The notes under the pieces were generated by a model that was not told the DNA's origin, made no database searches, and saw only the letters and a list, made by a program, of their open reading frames with translations. From Deltaproteobacteria bacterium (lineage in GTDB: Bacteria > Desulfobacterota > DSM-4660 > Desulfatiglandales > HGW-15), in assembly GCA_019307805.1 (NCBI GenBank), contig JAFDIX010000260.1, positions 1 to 5,556 of the forward strand: 5,556 nucleotides of DNA. Reading direction: 5' to 3'. This document shows positions 1 to 5,540 of the stretch, piece by piece (position 1 is the first letter of the stretch; each line of letters starts with the position of its first letter). Both the position numbers and the translations under genes were made by a program.

Positions 1-530
1 TTGATCTCTTTATCCAGTAACCCGGGAGGAAGGCGATAATCCGGAATACCGTAGCGCATCATTCCACCCGGCTTGCTCCGGGATTCAAAAACAGTGACCC
101 CGTGCCCCTGTTTTTTGAGGTAAAAGGCCGCTGTCAACCCCGCAGGCCCGGCGCCCACTACTGCCACCTTTTTCCCTGAGTCAGCAGCTATCTTTGTATT
201 CCGATTCCACAGGCCCTGATCATTGTCCGCTGCATACCTCTTTAAAGCACAGATGGAAACGGGGGCATTCACTTCCCCCCTGCGGCAATCCTCCTCGCAG
301 GGATGGATGCATACCCGGCCCAGGACGCCCGGAAAGGGTACTTTTTCTCGAATCACGGCACTGGCCTCATCCGCCCTGCCGTCAGCGATCAGCCTCAGGT
401 ACCCGGGCACATCGATGTGCACGGGGCAGGCCTCTTTGCAGGGGACCAGATCCTCCTCCCTTTTCCCGGGGCGCACCCCCTTGTCCACCAGGGCTCCTGT
501 AGGGCAGACCTCTACACAGGCCGTACAGAA
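1..530 (-). CDS. C-terminal part of KorC/BzdV-like NAD(P)H:ferredoxin oxidoreductase; frameshifted from 512-1177, runs off the window
   Basis: This is the downstream half of the iron-sulfur flavoprotein whose N-terminus is at 512-1177, read in another frame. Read on the minus strand from base 530 it is open to base 1 (176 codons, no stop). It opens with the end of a [4Fe-4S] motif (FCTACVEVCPTGAL). A GltD-type helical iron-sulfur domain follows, with cysteines in CKEACP, VCIHPCEEDC and SICALKRY. Next is a Rossmann FAD-binding motif, VAVVGAGPAGLTAA, then a glutamate-synthase small-subunit-like stretch (KPGGMMRYGIPDYRLP). The NAD(P)H-binding half must lie beyond base 1. By family (KorC of the 2-oxoglutarate:ferredoxin oxidoreductase system, BzdV of the benzoate cluster) it would reduce ferredoxin with NAD(P)H; that function is inferred. 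It has no start codon or ribosome site of its own near 530, so it is a continuation and not a separate gene. Whether the break is natural or a sequencing or assembly error cannot be told here. Confidence 0.82.
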
Positions 531-1177
531 TAGCCGAGGGCCTCTATTCCCCGCAGATCGCGACAGGCCCTGACACACCGTGTGCACCCGATGCAGAGAT
601 TATAGTCCCGTTCAAGGAGGGGATCCTCCTTTATTACGGTCAGGTCCGTGGGGACCCATTTGGGGGTGGCATCCGAAATCCCCACGTAGTTGGCCACATT
701 CTGGAGTTCGCAGTGACCGAACTGGGGGCAGCACCTTTCATCTTCCGGCACATTGGAGGAGCACTGGGACCTCGGGCACCCTTCCTGCTGGGCGCAGGTG
801 AGACAGGCATGGCGGTGGCGTGCCAGGATGGGGACCAGGTTTTCCTGCCGCTTTGCAGTAATCCGATCACTCTCCGTGACCACGATCATGCCGTCCCCGG
901 CCTCCGTGGCACAGGAACCCACCAGATCTTCTTCCCCTTCCACCTCAACCACGCAAAGCCCGCACCCCTTTCCAGGTTCATCCGGCATGGCGTTTTCAAT
1001 CTGTTTGCCGCCGCTGAAAACGGCCTTTGCCGCCGCCCCTGACCTTGCCGGTGGGAGATCCGGATGAAAGCAGAGTGTTGGGATATAGATATCCGCACTC
1101 TTGGCCGCCTCCAGGATTGTGGTTCCGGCAGTCACTTCGATTTCCTGTCCGTTGATGATTACTCTAATCTGCTCCAT
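512..1177 (-). CDS. N-terminal part of KorC/BzdV-like iron-sulfur flavoprotein (NuoG-like electron-input domains), ends at a frameshift
   Basis: The frame as it stands encodes 221 residues. The start chosen is ATG at 1177, with AAAGGA about 8 bases upstream; a longer reading from TTG at 1225 has no ribosome site. Domains in order are as follows. A plant-type [2Fe-2S] ferredoxin domain has C36, C72, C75 and C89, with a long loop between the first two cysteines. A NuoG-like His-Cys3 region has H121, C125, C128 and probably C156 of GHCELQ, with a cysteine-rich insert between the last two (C134, C139, C149, C150). The first of two [4Fe-4S] motifs is CIGCTRCVRAC at 195-205. The frame stops soon after, at ALGYSVRPV. 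The sequence that should follow (second cluster, then FAD domain) is found in the other frame from base 530 down. It is the last gene seen in the operon, 129 bp after the ferredoxin gene. The likely role is taking electrons from NAD(P)H and passing them to the ferredoxin (inferred from the family). Confidence 0.85.
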   Translation of the reverse strand: MEQIRVIINGQEIEVTAGTTILEAAKSADIYIPTLCFHPDLPPARSGAAAKAVFSGGKQIENAMPDEPGKGCGLCVVEVEGEEDLVGSCATEAGDGMIVVTESDRITAKRQENLVPILARHRHACLTCAQQEGCPRSQCSSNVPEDERCCPQFGHCELQNVANYVGISDATPKWVPTDLTVIKEDPLLERDYNLCIGCTRCVRACRDLRGIEALGYSVRPV

Positions 1178-1224
1178 GGGTTCCGTCCTTTGGAATGTTT
1201 TGAGGAGGTTGCCCCGAACGATCA

Positions 1225-1276
1225 ACGGACACAGCCCTATGTCCTCTCAGGAGGAGAGACCATGGAAAGTGTCCGT
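1225..1276 (-). repeat. Nested inverted repeat in the ferredoxin-oxidoreductase spacer
   Basis: Perfect 8-base arms ACGGACAC (1225-1232) and GTGTCCGT (1269-1276) enclose a second stem, CTCTC (1244-1248) with GAGAG (1254-1258), around a 5-base loop. ATG (1239-1241) can also pair with CAT (1261-1263). In the minus-strand transcript this would be a branched or stacked hairpin between the ferredoxin stop and the oxidoreductase ribosome site. No U-run follows it, so it is not an ordinary intrinsic terminator. A role in mRNA processing or in setting expression ratios is only a guess. Confidence 0.45.
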
Positions 1277-1306
1277 CTTTGTCTTGCGAGGCAATAACCC
1301 GGCTGA

Positions 1307-1597
1307 TTACCAAGAATGAGATATGGCCCCCGACCTGCAGGCCTCCACACAGGGAAGCGGCAGTCTGTCCGCAGAAGGCTTACAGGGGTTGCACTCGTAC
1401 TTCAGTTTCTTCTTTTTGTCAGCCGCAACAACGGCCACGGGCTCATCCCGAAGCGGATCATTGGGATCTTCATCCAGCACTTCAAATATGCCGGCCGGGC
1501 AGGCGGTTACGCAGTCCTCACAGCCGTCACACTTGTCCGTATCAATCGTGATGAAAAAATCACCGGACGCATCCTTGTATCCATAGTTGGCAAGCAT
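1307..1597 (-). CDS. 2[4Fe-4S] ferredoxin, BzdM/Bcr-ferredoxin-like
   Basis: A 96-residue bacterial-type ferredoxin, inferred to be the low-potential electron donor to the benzoyl-CoA-reductase-type ATPases encoded just upstream. The first motif is classical, C23-x2-C26-x2-C29-x3-C33-P. The second is stretched, C69-x2-C72-x10-C83-x3-C87, with Arg instead of Pro after C87. Between them is a long acidic and lysine-rich linker (residues 39-66). The protein ends in AISHSW. The longer than usual central and second-motif spacing resembles ferredoxins that serve benzoyl-CoA reductases and related enzymes. The start is ATG at 1597, with AAGGTGA a few bases upstream. The gene lies 33 bp after the BcrA-like gene and 129 bp before the oxidoreductase, so it sits between the presumed electron source and the acceptor. 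Cytoplasmic; no signal peptide. The ferredoxin family is certain; its partner is inferred from gene order. Confidence 0.93.
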   Translation of the reverse strand: MLANYGYKDASGDFFITIDTDKCDGCEDCVTACPAGIFEVLDEDPNDPLRDEPVAVVAADKKKKLKYECNPCKPSADRLPLPCVEACRSGAISHSW

Positions 1598-1615
1598 AAC
1601 ATCACCTTTTCCTGA

Positions 1616-1627
1616 GGGGCTCTCCCC
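1616..1627 (-). repeat. Small GC hairpin in the bcrA-ferredoxin spacer
   Basis: GGGG (1616-1619) and CCCC (1624-1627) around a CTCT loop lie directly after the stop codon of the BcrA-like gene and before the ferredoxin ribosome site. The stem is only 4 bp and no U-tract follows it on the minus strand, so it is at most a weak transcript structure. Confidence 0.25.
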
Positions 1628-1630
1628 CGG

Positions 1631-2518
1631 TCACTTCTTTCTCCCCTTGCCCTTCTGGCAGAGGGCATATCCAAACAGGGCCGCACCCGCGGCACCTGCA
1701 ATCTGCGTATCCCACTGGGTCTGCATCCGATCAAGTCCGATCATGGGCATGAGCCTGTCCATCACGCCGCGGTTCTTGGCCATCCCTCCCGTGACCGCAA
1801 ACTCGGGCTCCACACCGACCCTCTCCACCAGGGAGTAGATACGCTCGGCCATGGCCCGGCAGTAAGCCGCCAGCACCTCTTCCGTGCTCCAGCCCTTCCT
1901 GAGAAGTCCCGTGGCCTCTGATTTGGCATACACCACACAGGTGCTGGAAACCGCGGGCGGCTCTTCCTTCACCTCAAGGGAACGGTCCCCAACGTCATTG
2001 ATGGGAACCCCCAACAGGTCGGAGAAGACCTCCATGCCACGGCCCGTCCCGGCCGCGCATTTGTCGTTCATCAGAAAGTTGGTCACCTTTCCCTTCTCAT
2101 CGCACTGAATCGCCTTGATATCCTGTCCGCCGACATCCAGCACCGTGCGCACCTCCGGACCATAGATAAAGTTGGCGCCCCTGGCGTGACAGGCAATCTC
2201 CGTAATAGCGCGGTCCGCCATGGGGACGTTCACCCGGCCATACCCTGTCCCGATGCAGTAATCCATCCGGTCGGCCTTCATGTCCGTCGCTTCCAATGCG
2301 AAATTCAGGGCATTATTGGCGCTCTCGGGGCTGTCGGAACCCGTCCGCATGTTGCCGTAGGCAAAGACCTGCCCGTCCACCATGATCACGGACTGGGAAC
2401 TCACCGATCCCACATCAATACCCACCGTCACAAATTGGCCGTCCTGCCAGTTTATATCCGGATTCTTCCAGTTGGACTCCGTCCATCTCCAGAATTCCTT
2501 TTTCTCCTCTTCAGCCAT
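1631..2518 (-). CDS. bcrA: Class I benzoyl-CoA reductase ATPase subunit, BcrA/BadF/BzdQ type
   Basis: A 295-residue ASKHA-fold ATPase (BadF/BadG/BcrA/BcrD family). With its partner BcrD it would couple hydrolysis of ATP to electron transfer from ferredoxin through a [4Fe-4S] cluster at the subunit interface, toward the benzoyl-CoA-reducing subunits. Visible motifs: a short N-terminal FWRWTESNW segment; phosphate-1 loop GIDVGSVSS (33-41); phosphate-2 DVGGQD (128-133); cluster cysteine C154 in NDKCAAGTG; second cluster cysteine C194 in SSTCVVYAKSE; adenosine motif GGMAKN (244-249). The 40-residue spacing of the two cysteines fits the 2-hydroxyglutaryl-CoA dehydratase activator pattern. The length is near that of the short Bzd-type alpha subunit rather than the longer Bcr/Bad form (from memory). 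The start is ATG 2518, because GGAGGAAAGGAAG precedes it; ATG 2536 has no ribosome site. An activator of another acyl-CoA enzyme is possible, but the close likeness to BcrA and pairing with BcrD argue against it. Confidence 0.9.
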   Translation of the reverse strand: MAEEEKKEFWRWTESNWKNPDINWQDGQFVTVGIDVGSVSSQSVIMVDGQVFAYGNMRTGSDSPESANNALNFALEATDMKADRMDYCIGTGYGRVNVPMADRAITEIACHARGANFIYGPEVRTVLDVGGQDIKAIQCDEKGKVTNFLMNDKCAAGTGRGMEVFSDLLGVPINDVGDRSLEVKEEPPAVSSTCVVYAKSEATGLLRKGWSTEEVLAAYCRAMAERIYSLVERVGVEPEFAVTGGMAKNRGVMDRLMPMIGLDRMQTQWDTQIAGAAGAALFGYALCQKGKGRKK

Positions 2519-2558
2519 CTTCCTTTCCTCCAACATAGGGATTCGCTATGTATTATTG

Positions 2559-2607
2559 ATTATTGGTATTCCGGTGCCCACCCTGCCCTTCGCTCTACAC
2601 CAATAAT
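2559..2607 (-). repeat. Inverted repeat between the two ATPase subunit genes
   Basis: ATTATTGGT (2559-2567) and ACCAATAAT (2599-2607) are perfect 9-base arms around 31 bases. With a wobble and one more pair the stem reaches 11 bp in the minus-strand transcript. It lies in the 107-bp spacer between the BcrD-like stop (TAG at 2626-2628) and the BcrA-like ribosome site. No poly-U tract follows. It could be a stabilising or processing element that adjusts the ratio of the two subunits; this is inference. Confidence 0.5.
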
Positions 2608-2625
2608 GATGCGTGCGATTTTGTG

Positions 2626-3399
2626 CTAGTCTTCCTGGGCCGCAACCACCGCAGCGCCCACCGCAGAACCGAAATCAGGATCTTCGGGAATGTAGATGTT
2701 CTCCAGGTTCAACTCCCGCTTCATGGCTTCCACAAATCCCGGATTGTACCCAACACCACCGACCATCACCACGTCCTCGTTCACACCGATTCTACGGATC
2801 ATGGACACGATGCGGCTCGCCATGGCATCATGGATCGCCTTGCTGATATCCTGTTTCGAGGTCTTGGCATGGATCAGTCCCACCACCTCGGACTCGGCAA
2901 AAATCGCGCACTGGGCATTCATGGGAATCTCCTTGTCAGAGGTAAGCGCCAATGGGCCCAACTCCTCCAGAGTTATCTCCAGGGCCCTGGCCATGGCCTC
3001 AATAAAGGCACCCGCTCCTGCCGCACATTTCTCATTGATGGCAAAGTCCACGGCATTGCCCTTTTCATCCAGCTTCGCAGCCTTGCCCTCCTCTGCGCCG
3101 ACATCCGTCACGGTCCTGGCATTGGGATAAAAGTAGTTGGCCGCCCTGCCCATGGCCTTGATATCGTTCACCGATGTATCGGCTATATCTATGGCATTCC
3201 TGCCTGATCCGGTCCCCCCGATCTTCTCCACATCATCCCTGGCGATGCCCGCCTCCTCAATGGCCGCAGCCAGTGAGTCATCCACCGCCTTTTTCTGGTC
3301 AAAGCCGGTCTGAACCGTGCCTTTGCCTATAATCTCTCCATCCTTCATGATGACGGTCTTGGTGCTCTTGGCACCACAATCTATTCCTGCCGTTATCAT
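2626..3399 (-). CDS. bcrD: Class I benzoyl-CoA reductase ATPase subunit, BcrD/BadG/BzdP type
   Basis: A 257-residue ASKHA ATPase, the probable heterodimer partner of the BcrA-like protein encoded next. It begins with the phosphate-1 loop, MITAGIDCGAKSTK (1-14). Other motifs are GGTGSGR (61-67), phosphate-2 DVGAEEG (99-105), cluster cysteine C125 in NEKCAAGAGAF, second cysteine C164 in NAQCAIFAESE (39 residues on), IHDAMASRI (189-197) and adenosine motif GGVGYN (214-219). In class I benzoyl-CoA reductase this subunit binds ATP and shares a [4Fe-4S] cluster with the alpha subunit. The ATG at 3399 is chosen because the family starts right at the phosphate loop and GGGAGGG lies about 7 bases upstream. 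A TTG at 3447, itself preceded by GGAGGAGAA, would add 16 residues of no known domain. This is the first gene of the operon, behind two TetR-like operators. The catalytic BcrB/BcrC genes that often precede it are absent. Confidence 0.9.
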   Translation of the reverse strand: MITAGIDCGAKSTKTVIMKDGEIIGKGTVQTGFDQKKAVDDSLAAAIEEAGIARDDVEKIGGTGSGRNAIDIADTSVNDIKAMGRAANYFYPNARTVTDVGAEEGKAAKLDEKGNAVDFAINEKCAAGAGAFIEAMARALEITLEELGPLALTSDKEIPMNAQCAIFAESEVVGLIHAKTSKQDISKAIHDAMASRIVSMIRRIGVNEDVVMVGGVGYNPGFVEAMKRELNLENIYIPEDPDFGSAVGAAVVAAQED

Positions 3400-3505
3400 T
3401 TCTAACCCTCCCTTTGAATTGGCTGTTGAAGCGCTATGCTCCCACAATTCTCCTCCAAAATATTTTTATTTCTAGACCATCATGAGGTGACCCATTTGCA
3501 CCAAT

Positions 3506-3525
3506 GTAAACGAATGTTCGTTTAC
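3506..3525. promoter_or_regulatory. TetR-family-like operator, copy 1
   Basis: GTAAACGAATGTTCGTTTAC has perfect 9-base inverted arms around a central TG. The size, symmetry and ACG/CGT half-site ends resemble operators of TetR-family repressors that control acyl-CoA or aromatic degradation. It overlaps the position of a -10 element for the -35-like TTGACT at 3542-3547 (minus strand, 17-bp spacing, -10 TAAACG, a poor match). A longer inverted repeat, ATGAGGT (3482-3488) with ACCTCAT (3524-3530), overlaps its edge. The regulator gene is not in the window. Confidence 0.7.
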
Positions 3526-3541
3526 CTCATTAGGGCAATAC

Positions 3542-3587
3542 AGTCAAGAAGAAAACGAACGAATGTTCGGTTGTGTTAAGCTGTCAA
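3542..3587 (-). promoter_or_regulatory. Candidate promoter region for the bcrD-bcrA-ferredoxin operon
   Basis: Read on the minus strand there is a consensus -35 hexamer, TTGACA (3582-3587), and a near-consensus one, TTGACT (3542-3547). The hexamers 17 bp further on (ATTCGT and TAAACG) match the -10 consensus poorly, and both fall inside the operator copies. The position upstream of the first reductase gene supports a promoter here. Which hexamer is used is not resolved, and an activator or another downstream -10 could be involved. Confidence 0.35.
3555..3574. promoter_or_regulatory. TetR-family-like operator, copy 2
   Basis: ACGAACGAATGTTCGGTTGT shares the 10-base core CGAATGTTCG with copy 1 and keeps the palindrome with two arm mismatches. 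The two cores are 49 bp apart. It lies just downstream (minus-strand sense) of TTGACA at 3582-3587, where the -10 of that promoter would be, so a bound repressor would block transcription. The shared core in two copies makes chance unlikely. Confidence 0.62.
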
Positions 3588-3812
3588 GGAAAAGACAGTG
3601 CGGGCTTAAAAGAATTGTTTAGGGAAATCATTGATTTCATATTCGCCGACGAGAAGGGGAACCGCCCACGGGATCCGCAGGTGGCTGGGCATGGGCAGGG
3701 GGTGACTCCAAAAGGGATTCTTGCGAATGTCCCATGATGTGAAGGCCTGTCTCAGGTTCAAGCAGGACCGTCCAATGGTGACACGAGGACGTCCCGGCAA
3801 AAGGGACAGGCC

Positions 3813-4250
3813 CTACTCCAATGTTTTCTTGAGGTTGATGAAATTGCTCCGGTCAAAACCGAGGGTCTTAAAGAAAGACAAAAGATCTGCCGAGTCCCAT
3901 TCGACCGAGGTAAATATGTTCTTGATGCCCTTTTCCTCGCAGAAAGTGAAGACCTCCTGTGCCAGCATCTTACCGACGCCCTGGCCCATGTATTTCGGGT
4001 CAACACCCAGCAATGCGATCCAGGCGCTTTTCTCAATACCGAACCCCCCGGACAGGATGTAGCTGATCATGTAGCCAACAACCTTTTCCTTGGCCACAGC
4101 CACAAAACTGGTGTTCCCGCCCCTTTGTACGTGTTCTTCAATGACGCGCTTGAAATCGCTGTTAACCGTTTCCTTGGTGATGGCGGCATGGATCCTGAGA
4201 ATCTCTTCCGCATCTTCTTTCTCTAACGATCTAATAAGGACATTCTCCAC
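3813..4250 (-). CDS. GNAT-family N-acetyltransferase
   Basis: A 145-residue single-domain GNAT protein that would transfer an acetyl group from acetyl-CoA to an unknown amine, probably a protein N-terminus or small molecule. The fold order is visible. The N-terminal strand and helix are IRSLEKEDAEEILRIHAAI (6-24). A central strand is FVAVAKEKVVGYMI (49-62). Motif A is LLGVDPKYMGQGVGKML (80-96), the acetyl-CoA pyrophosphate loop, with Met where Arg or Gln is usual at its first position. The last part, SFFKTLGFDRSNFINLKK, is the typical C-terminal strand pair. The start is GTG 4250, because an in-frame stop lies just upstream and AGAGG is 8 bases before it. It follows the DUF2080-like gene by 34 bp and is probably cotranscribed from the promoter near 4650-4677. 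The substrate cannot be deduced, and a link with the reductase operon is unsupported beyond proximity. Confidence 0.88.
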   Translation of the reverse strand: MENVLIRSLEKEDAEEILRIHAAITKETVNSDFKRVIEEHVQRGGNTSFVAVAKEKVVGYMISYILSGGFGIEKSAWIALLGVDPKYMGQGVGKMLAQEVFTFCEEKGIKNIFTSVEWDSADLLSFFKTLGFDRSNFINLKKTLE

Positions 4251-4284
4251 AGACCTAACCTCTTTTCATACAGGGGAGCATGGA

Positions 4285-4476
4285 TCAATCGACTCGTATG
4301 ATTTTCACCTGATGATTAACCCAGTCCGGAGGCAGATAGACCCTTCCGCTGTTGCCACTCAGTTTGACCTTCTTCTCGATCATCTCCTCCCCCCAGACCT
4401 CAAACTTCACCTTTCCTCGGGCAACCTCGGGGGGAATCTCTTCATTCTGGCTTTTGGCCTTTTTTGTGTTGGGCAC
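4285..4476 (-). CDS. DUF2080-like small protein (transposon-associated, AbrB-fold-like)
   Basis: A 63-residue, lysine-rich protein. The first 20 residues are polar and probably disordered (MPNTKKAKSQNEEIPPEV). The C-terminal part, KVKLSGNSGRVYLPPDW followed by VNHQVKIIRVD, matches what I recall of DUF2080, a family annotated as transposon-encoded and common in archaea and scattered bacteria. Its GNSGRVYLP strand resembles the swapped-hairpin DNA-binding fold of SpoVT/AbrB proteins. It could therefore bind DNA, perhaps its own promoter; that is inference. The start is GTG 4476; an in-frame TAA six codons upstream excludes a longer form, and only a weak AAGG lies about 10 bases before it. No transposase or terminal repeats are seen nearby, so it stands alone as a possible relic of a mobile element or as an exapted regulator of the GNAT gene 34 bp downstream. 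Confidence 0.72.
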   Translation of the reverse strand: MPNTKKAKSQNEEIPPEVARGKVKFEVWGEEMIEKKVKLSGNSGRVYLPPDWVNHQVKIIRVD

Positions 4477-4649
4477 TTTTGAGAGCCTTTTTTAAAGGGT
4501 TTAAGGGGCAGAAATGTGTCACTATCAACCCGAATTTCATGAGGCAAACAGGGTTTTTGCTGCTGCACCCCAAAATAACAGATAAGACCCTAATATTATT
4601 TGCTTAATTACTTATTCTGGTTAGATAATGTGACTTAAAATTTGACTAC

Positions 4650-4677
4650 ATTTTAGCTACATCGTAACTATTGTCAA
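4650..4677 (-). promoter_or_regulatory. Sigma70-type promoter for the DUF2080-GNAT unit
   Basis: On the minus strand there is a perfect -35, TTGACA (4672-4677), a 16-bp spacer and TAAAAT (4650-4655) as -10, in an AT-rich gene-free stretch (4477-4772). The nearest gene downstream is the DUF2080-like one, which would have a leader of roughly 165 bases. Short repeats lie over it: CTACAT at 4646-4651 and 4657-4662 and a partial copy starting at 4668, spaced 11 bp, about one helical turn. They may be binding sites for a regulator. The rest of the gap shows no further feature. Confidence 0.62.
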
Positions 4678-4744
4678 GAAAAAAATAGAGGACGTTCCAA
4701 GATATTCGATCCCCACTGAAAATGTTGTGGAGTCCAACTTATTC

Positions 4745-4774
4745 GGTAACTCTTTCTAACTCTTTTGGTAACTC
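4745..4774. repeat. Triple TAACTC direct repeat at the end of the nitroreductase gene
   Basis: TAACTC occurs at 4747-4752, 4757-4762 and 4769-4774, the outer two inside GGTAACTC (4745-4752 and 4767-4774). The last copy touches the nitroreductase stop codon (4773-4775). The 10- and 12-base spacing is near one helical turn. It may be a binding site or simple slippage; nothing else supports a function. Confidence 0.35.
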
Positions 4775-5519
4775 ACATGAACCCGATCTTTTCCAGTATT
4801 TCAGCCATCTGACTCTTACCTTCCGGTTTTCCGCCACGAGTGGACCATTTTTTAAAAAACCAGTCCAGATAGTGTTCAAAACCTTCCTTCATCCAGATAT
4901 CATTCAACCATAAATGATTGTCCGGATCATCGTACCGGCCTGTCAGCTCATCCAGTTCGTCAGCAGTCAATTTGTGATATTTATCGTAATGAATAACACC
5001 AGGCCCGTTCAGCCTTCCCTTCAGATGATCGGGCTCTTTGTCCGGATATCCCAATACAAGCGCTATCAATGGGAAACAGTGCTCATCAGGTAGATCCAGA
5101 AGTTCAAAAACCCTGTTCATATTCCCCCTGTGTATGCCGTTGGTAAACAGAGAATCGATCCCAAGGGATTTTGCTGCAATTGCAGCGGTCTGGGCTGCTA
5201 AGATTGTGTCTGTACTCCCGGTTACAAATTGAATGACCCCATCGGCTGTAAACGGATGGTTCATATGACTTGCAATGTCTATAATCCGGTTAAAGTCGAC
5301 ACAAAAGACCAGGGTCCTGCTCCCCGCAAATCCACTGAGCTTTTTCATCAGTTCTCTATCTCTGACAGCAATGATAGAATAGCTTTGACGGAACGACGCA
5401 TTGGCTGAGCGCACACATGCGTCCAGAATAACTTTTAAATCATCATCCTTTATCTCCTGTGATGAAAAATTGCCATGAATGCTCCTTAGACTATGAATTG
5501 TTTTTAGTGTCTCATTCAT
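4773..5519 (-). CDS. Nitroreductase-family FMN flavoprotein
   Basis: A 248-residue protein of the nitroreductase fold, an FMN-dependent NAD(P)H oxidoreductase family that acts on nitro, quinone, flavin or enone substrates. The N-terminal FMN-phosphate motif is SLRSIHGNFSSQEI (10-23), with the conserved RS. The helix and strand DACVRSANASFRQSYSIIAV (33-52) replace the usual A-P-S-x-x-N-x-Q-P-W pattern with ANASFRQSYS. The middle helix, TDTILAAQTAAIAAKSLGID, and strand LFTNGIHRG match the second FMN region. PLIALVLGYPDKEP is the usual C-terminal strand and turn. A C-terminal extension of about 70 residues is rich in Trp, Tyr and acidic residues and may reach over a partner's active site. The start is ATG 5519, with AGGAGG about 6 bases before it; a longer reading to 5552 lacks this. 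It lies about 300 bp before the DUF2080 gene and has no obvious link to it. The true substrate cannot be told from sequence. Confidence 0.85.
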   Translation of the reverse strand: MNETLKTIHSLRSIHGNFSSQEIKDDDLKVILDACVRSANASFRQSYSIIAVRDRELMKKLSGFAGSRTLVFCVDFNRIIDIASHMNHPFTADGVIQFVTGSTDTILAAQTAAIAAKSLGIDSLFTNGIHRGNMNRVFELLDLPDEHCFPLIALVLGYPDKEPDHLKGRLNGPGVIHYDKYHKLTADELDELTGRYDDPDNHLWLNDIWMKEGFEHYLDWFFKKWSTRGGKPEGKSQMAEILEKIGFM

Positions 5520-5540
5520 TTTTTCCTCCTGTTGTCTGTT

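Larger units (their letters stand above)
3400..3812. other. Control region upstream of the reductase operon, no convincing gene
   Basis: This stretch separates the acetyltransferase stop codon from the BcrD-like start. The half nearest bcrD is AT-rich and holds two operator-like palindromes and -35-like hexamers. The half nearest the acetyltransferase is GC-rich and holds a distant inverted repeat, GGCCTGTC (3744-3751) with GACAGGCC (3805-3812), and a short GTCCC/GGGAC hairpin (3791-3807) without a T-run. A 64-codon minus-strand frame at 3606-3800 starts with TTG, has no clear ribosome site and resembles nothing I recognise, so I do not call it a gene. Confidence 0.6.

Noticed and set aside
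512..535. Programmed ribosomal frameshift in the oxidoreductase gene
   Set aside because: No slippery heptamer or downstream structure is evident at the junction, and residues expected between the two frames are missing, which frameshifting would not explain.
2186..2629. A 147-codon plus-strand open frame opposite the BcrA-like gene
   Set aside because: Antisense shadow of a well-conserved gene, with no recognisable domain.
2563..3207. A 214-codon plus-strand open frame opposite the BcrD-like gene
   Set aside because: It is antisense to a clear ATPase gene, has a His-rich and unpatterned composition, no ribosome site and no family likeness. The real gene's codon structure creates the open frame.
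3606..3800. A 64-codon minus-strand frame between the GNAT and BcrD-like genes
   Set aside because: It begins with TTG without a clear ribosome site, is rich in Pro and Trp with no known family, and lies in a non-coding control region. A decayed gene remnant cannot be excluded.
3791..3807. Possible terminator after the GNAT gene
   Set aside because: The GTCCC/GGGAC stem is only 5 bp and no T-run follows in the direction of transcription.
4679..4740. T-run on the minus strand (4679-4685) as terminator of the nitroreductase gene
   Set aside because: The run is present but only very short stems (3-4 bp) precede it, so it does not make a credible intrinsic terminator. The run also adjoins the -35 of the next promoter.
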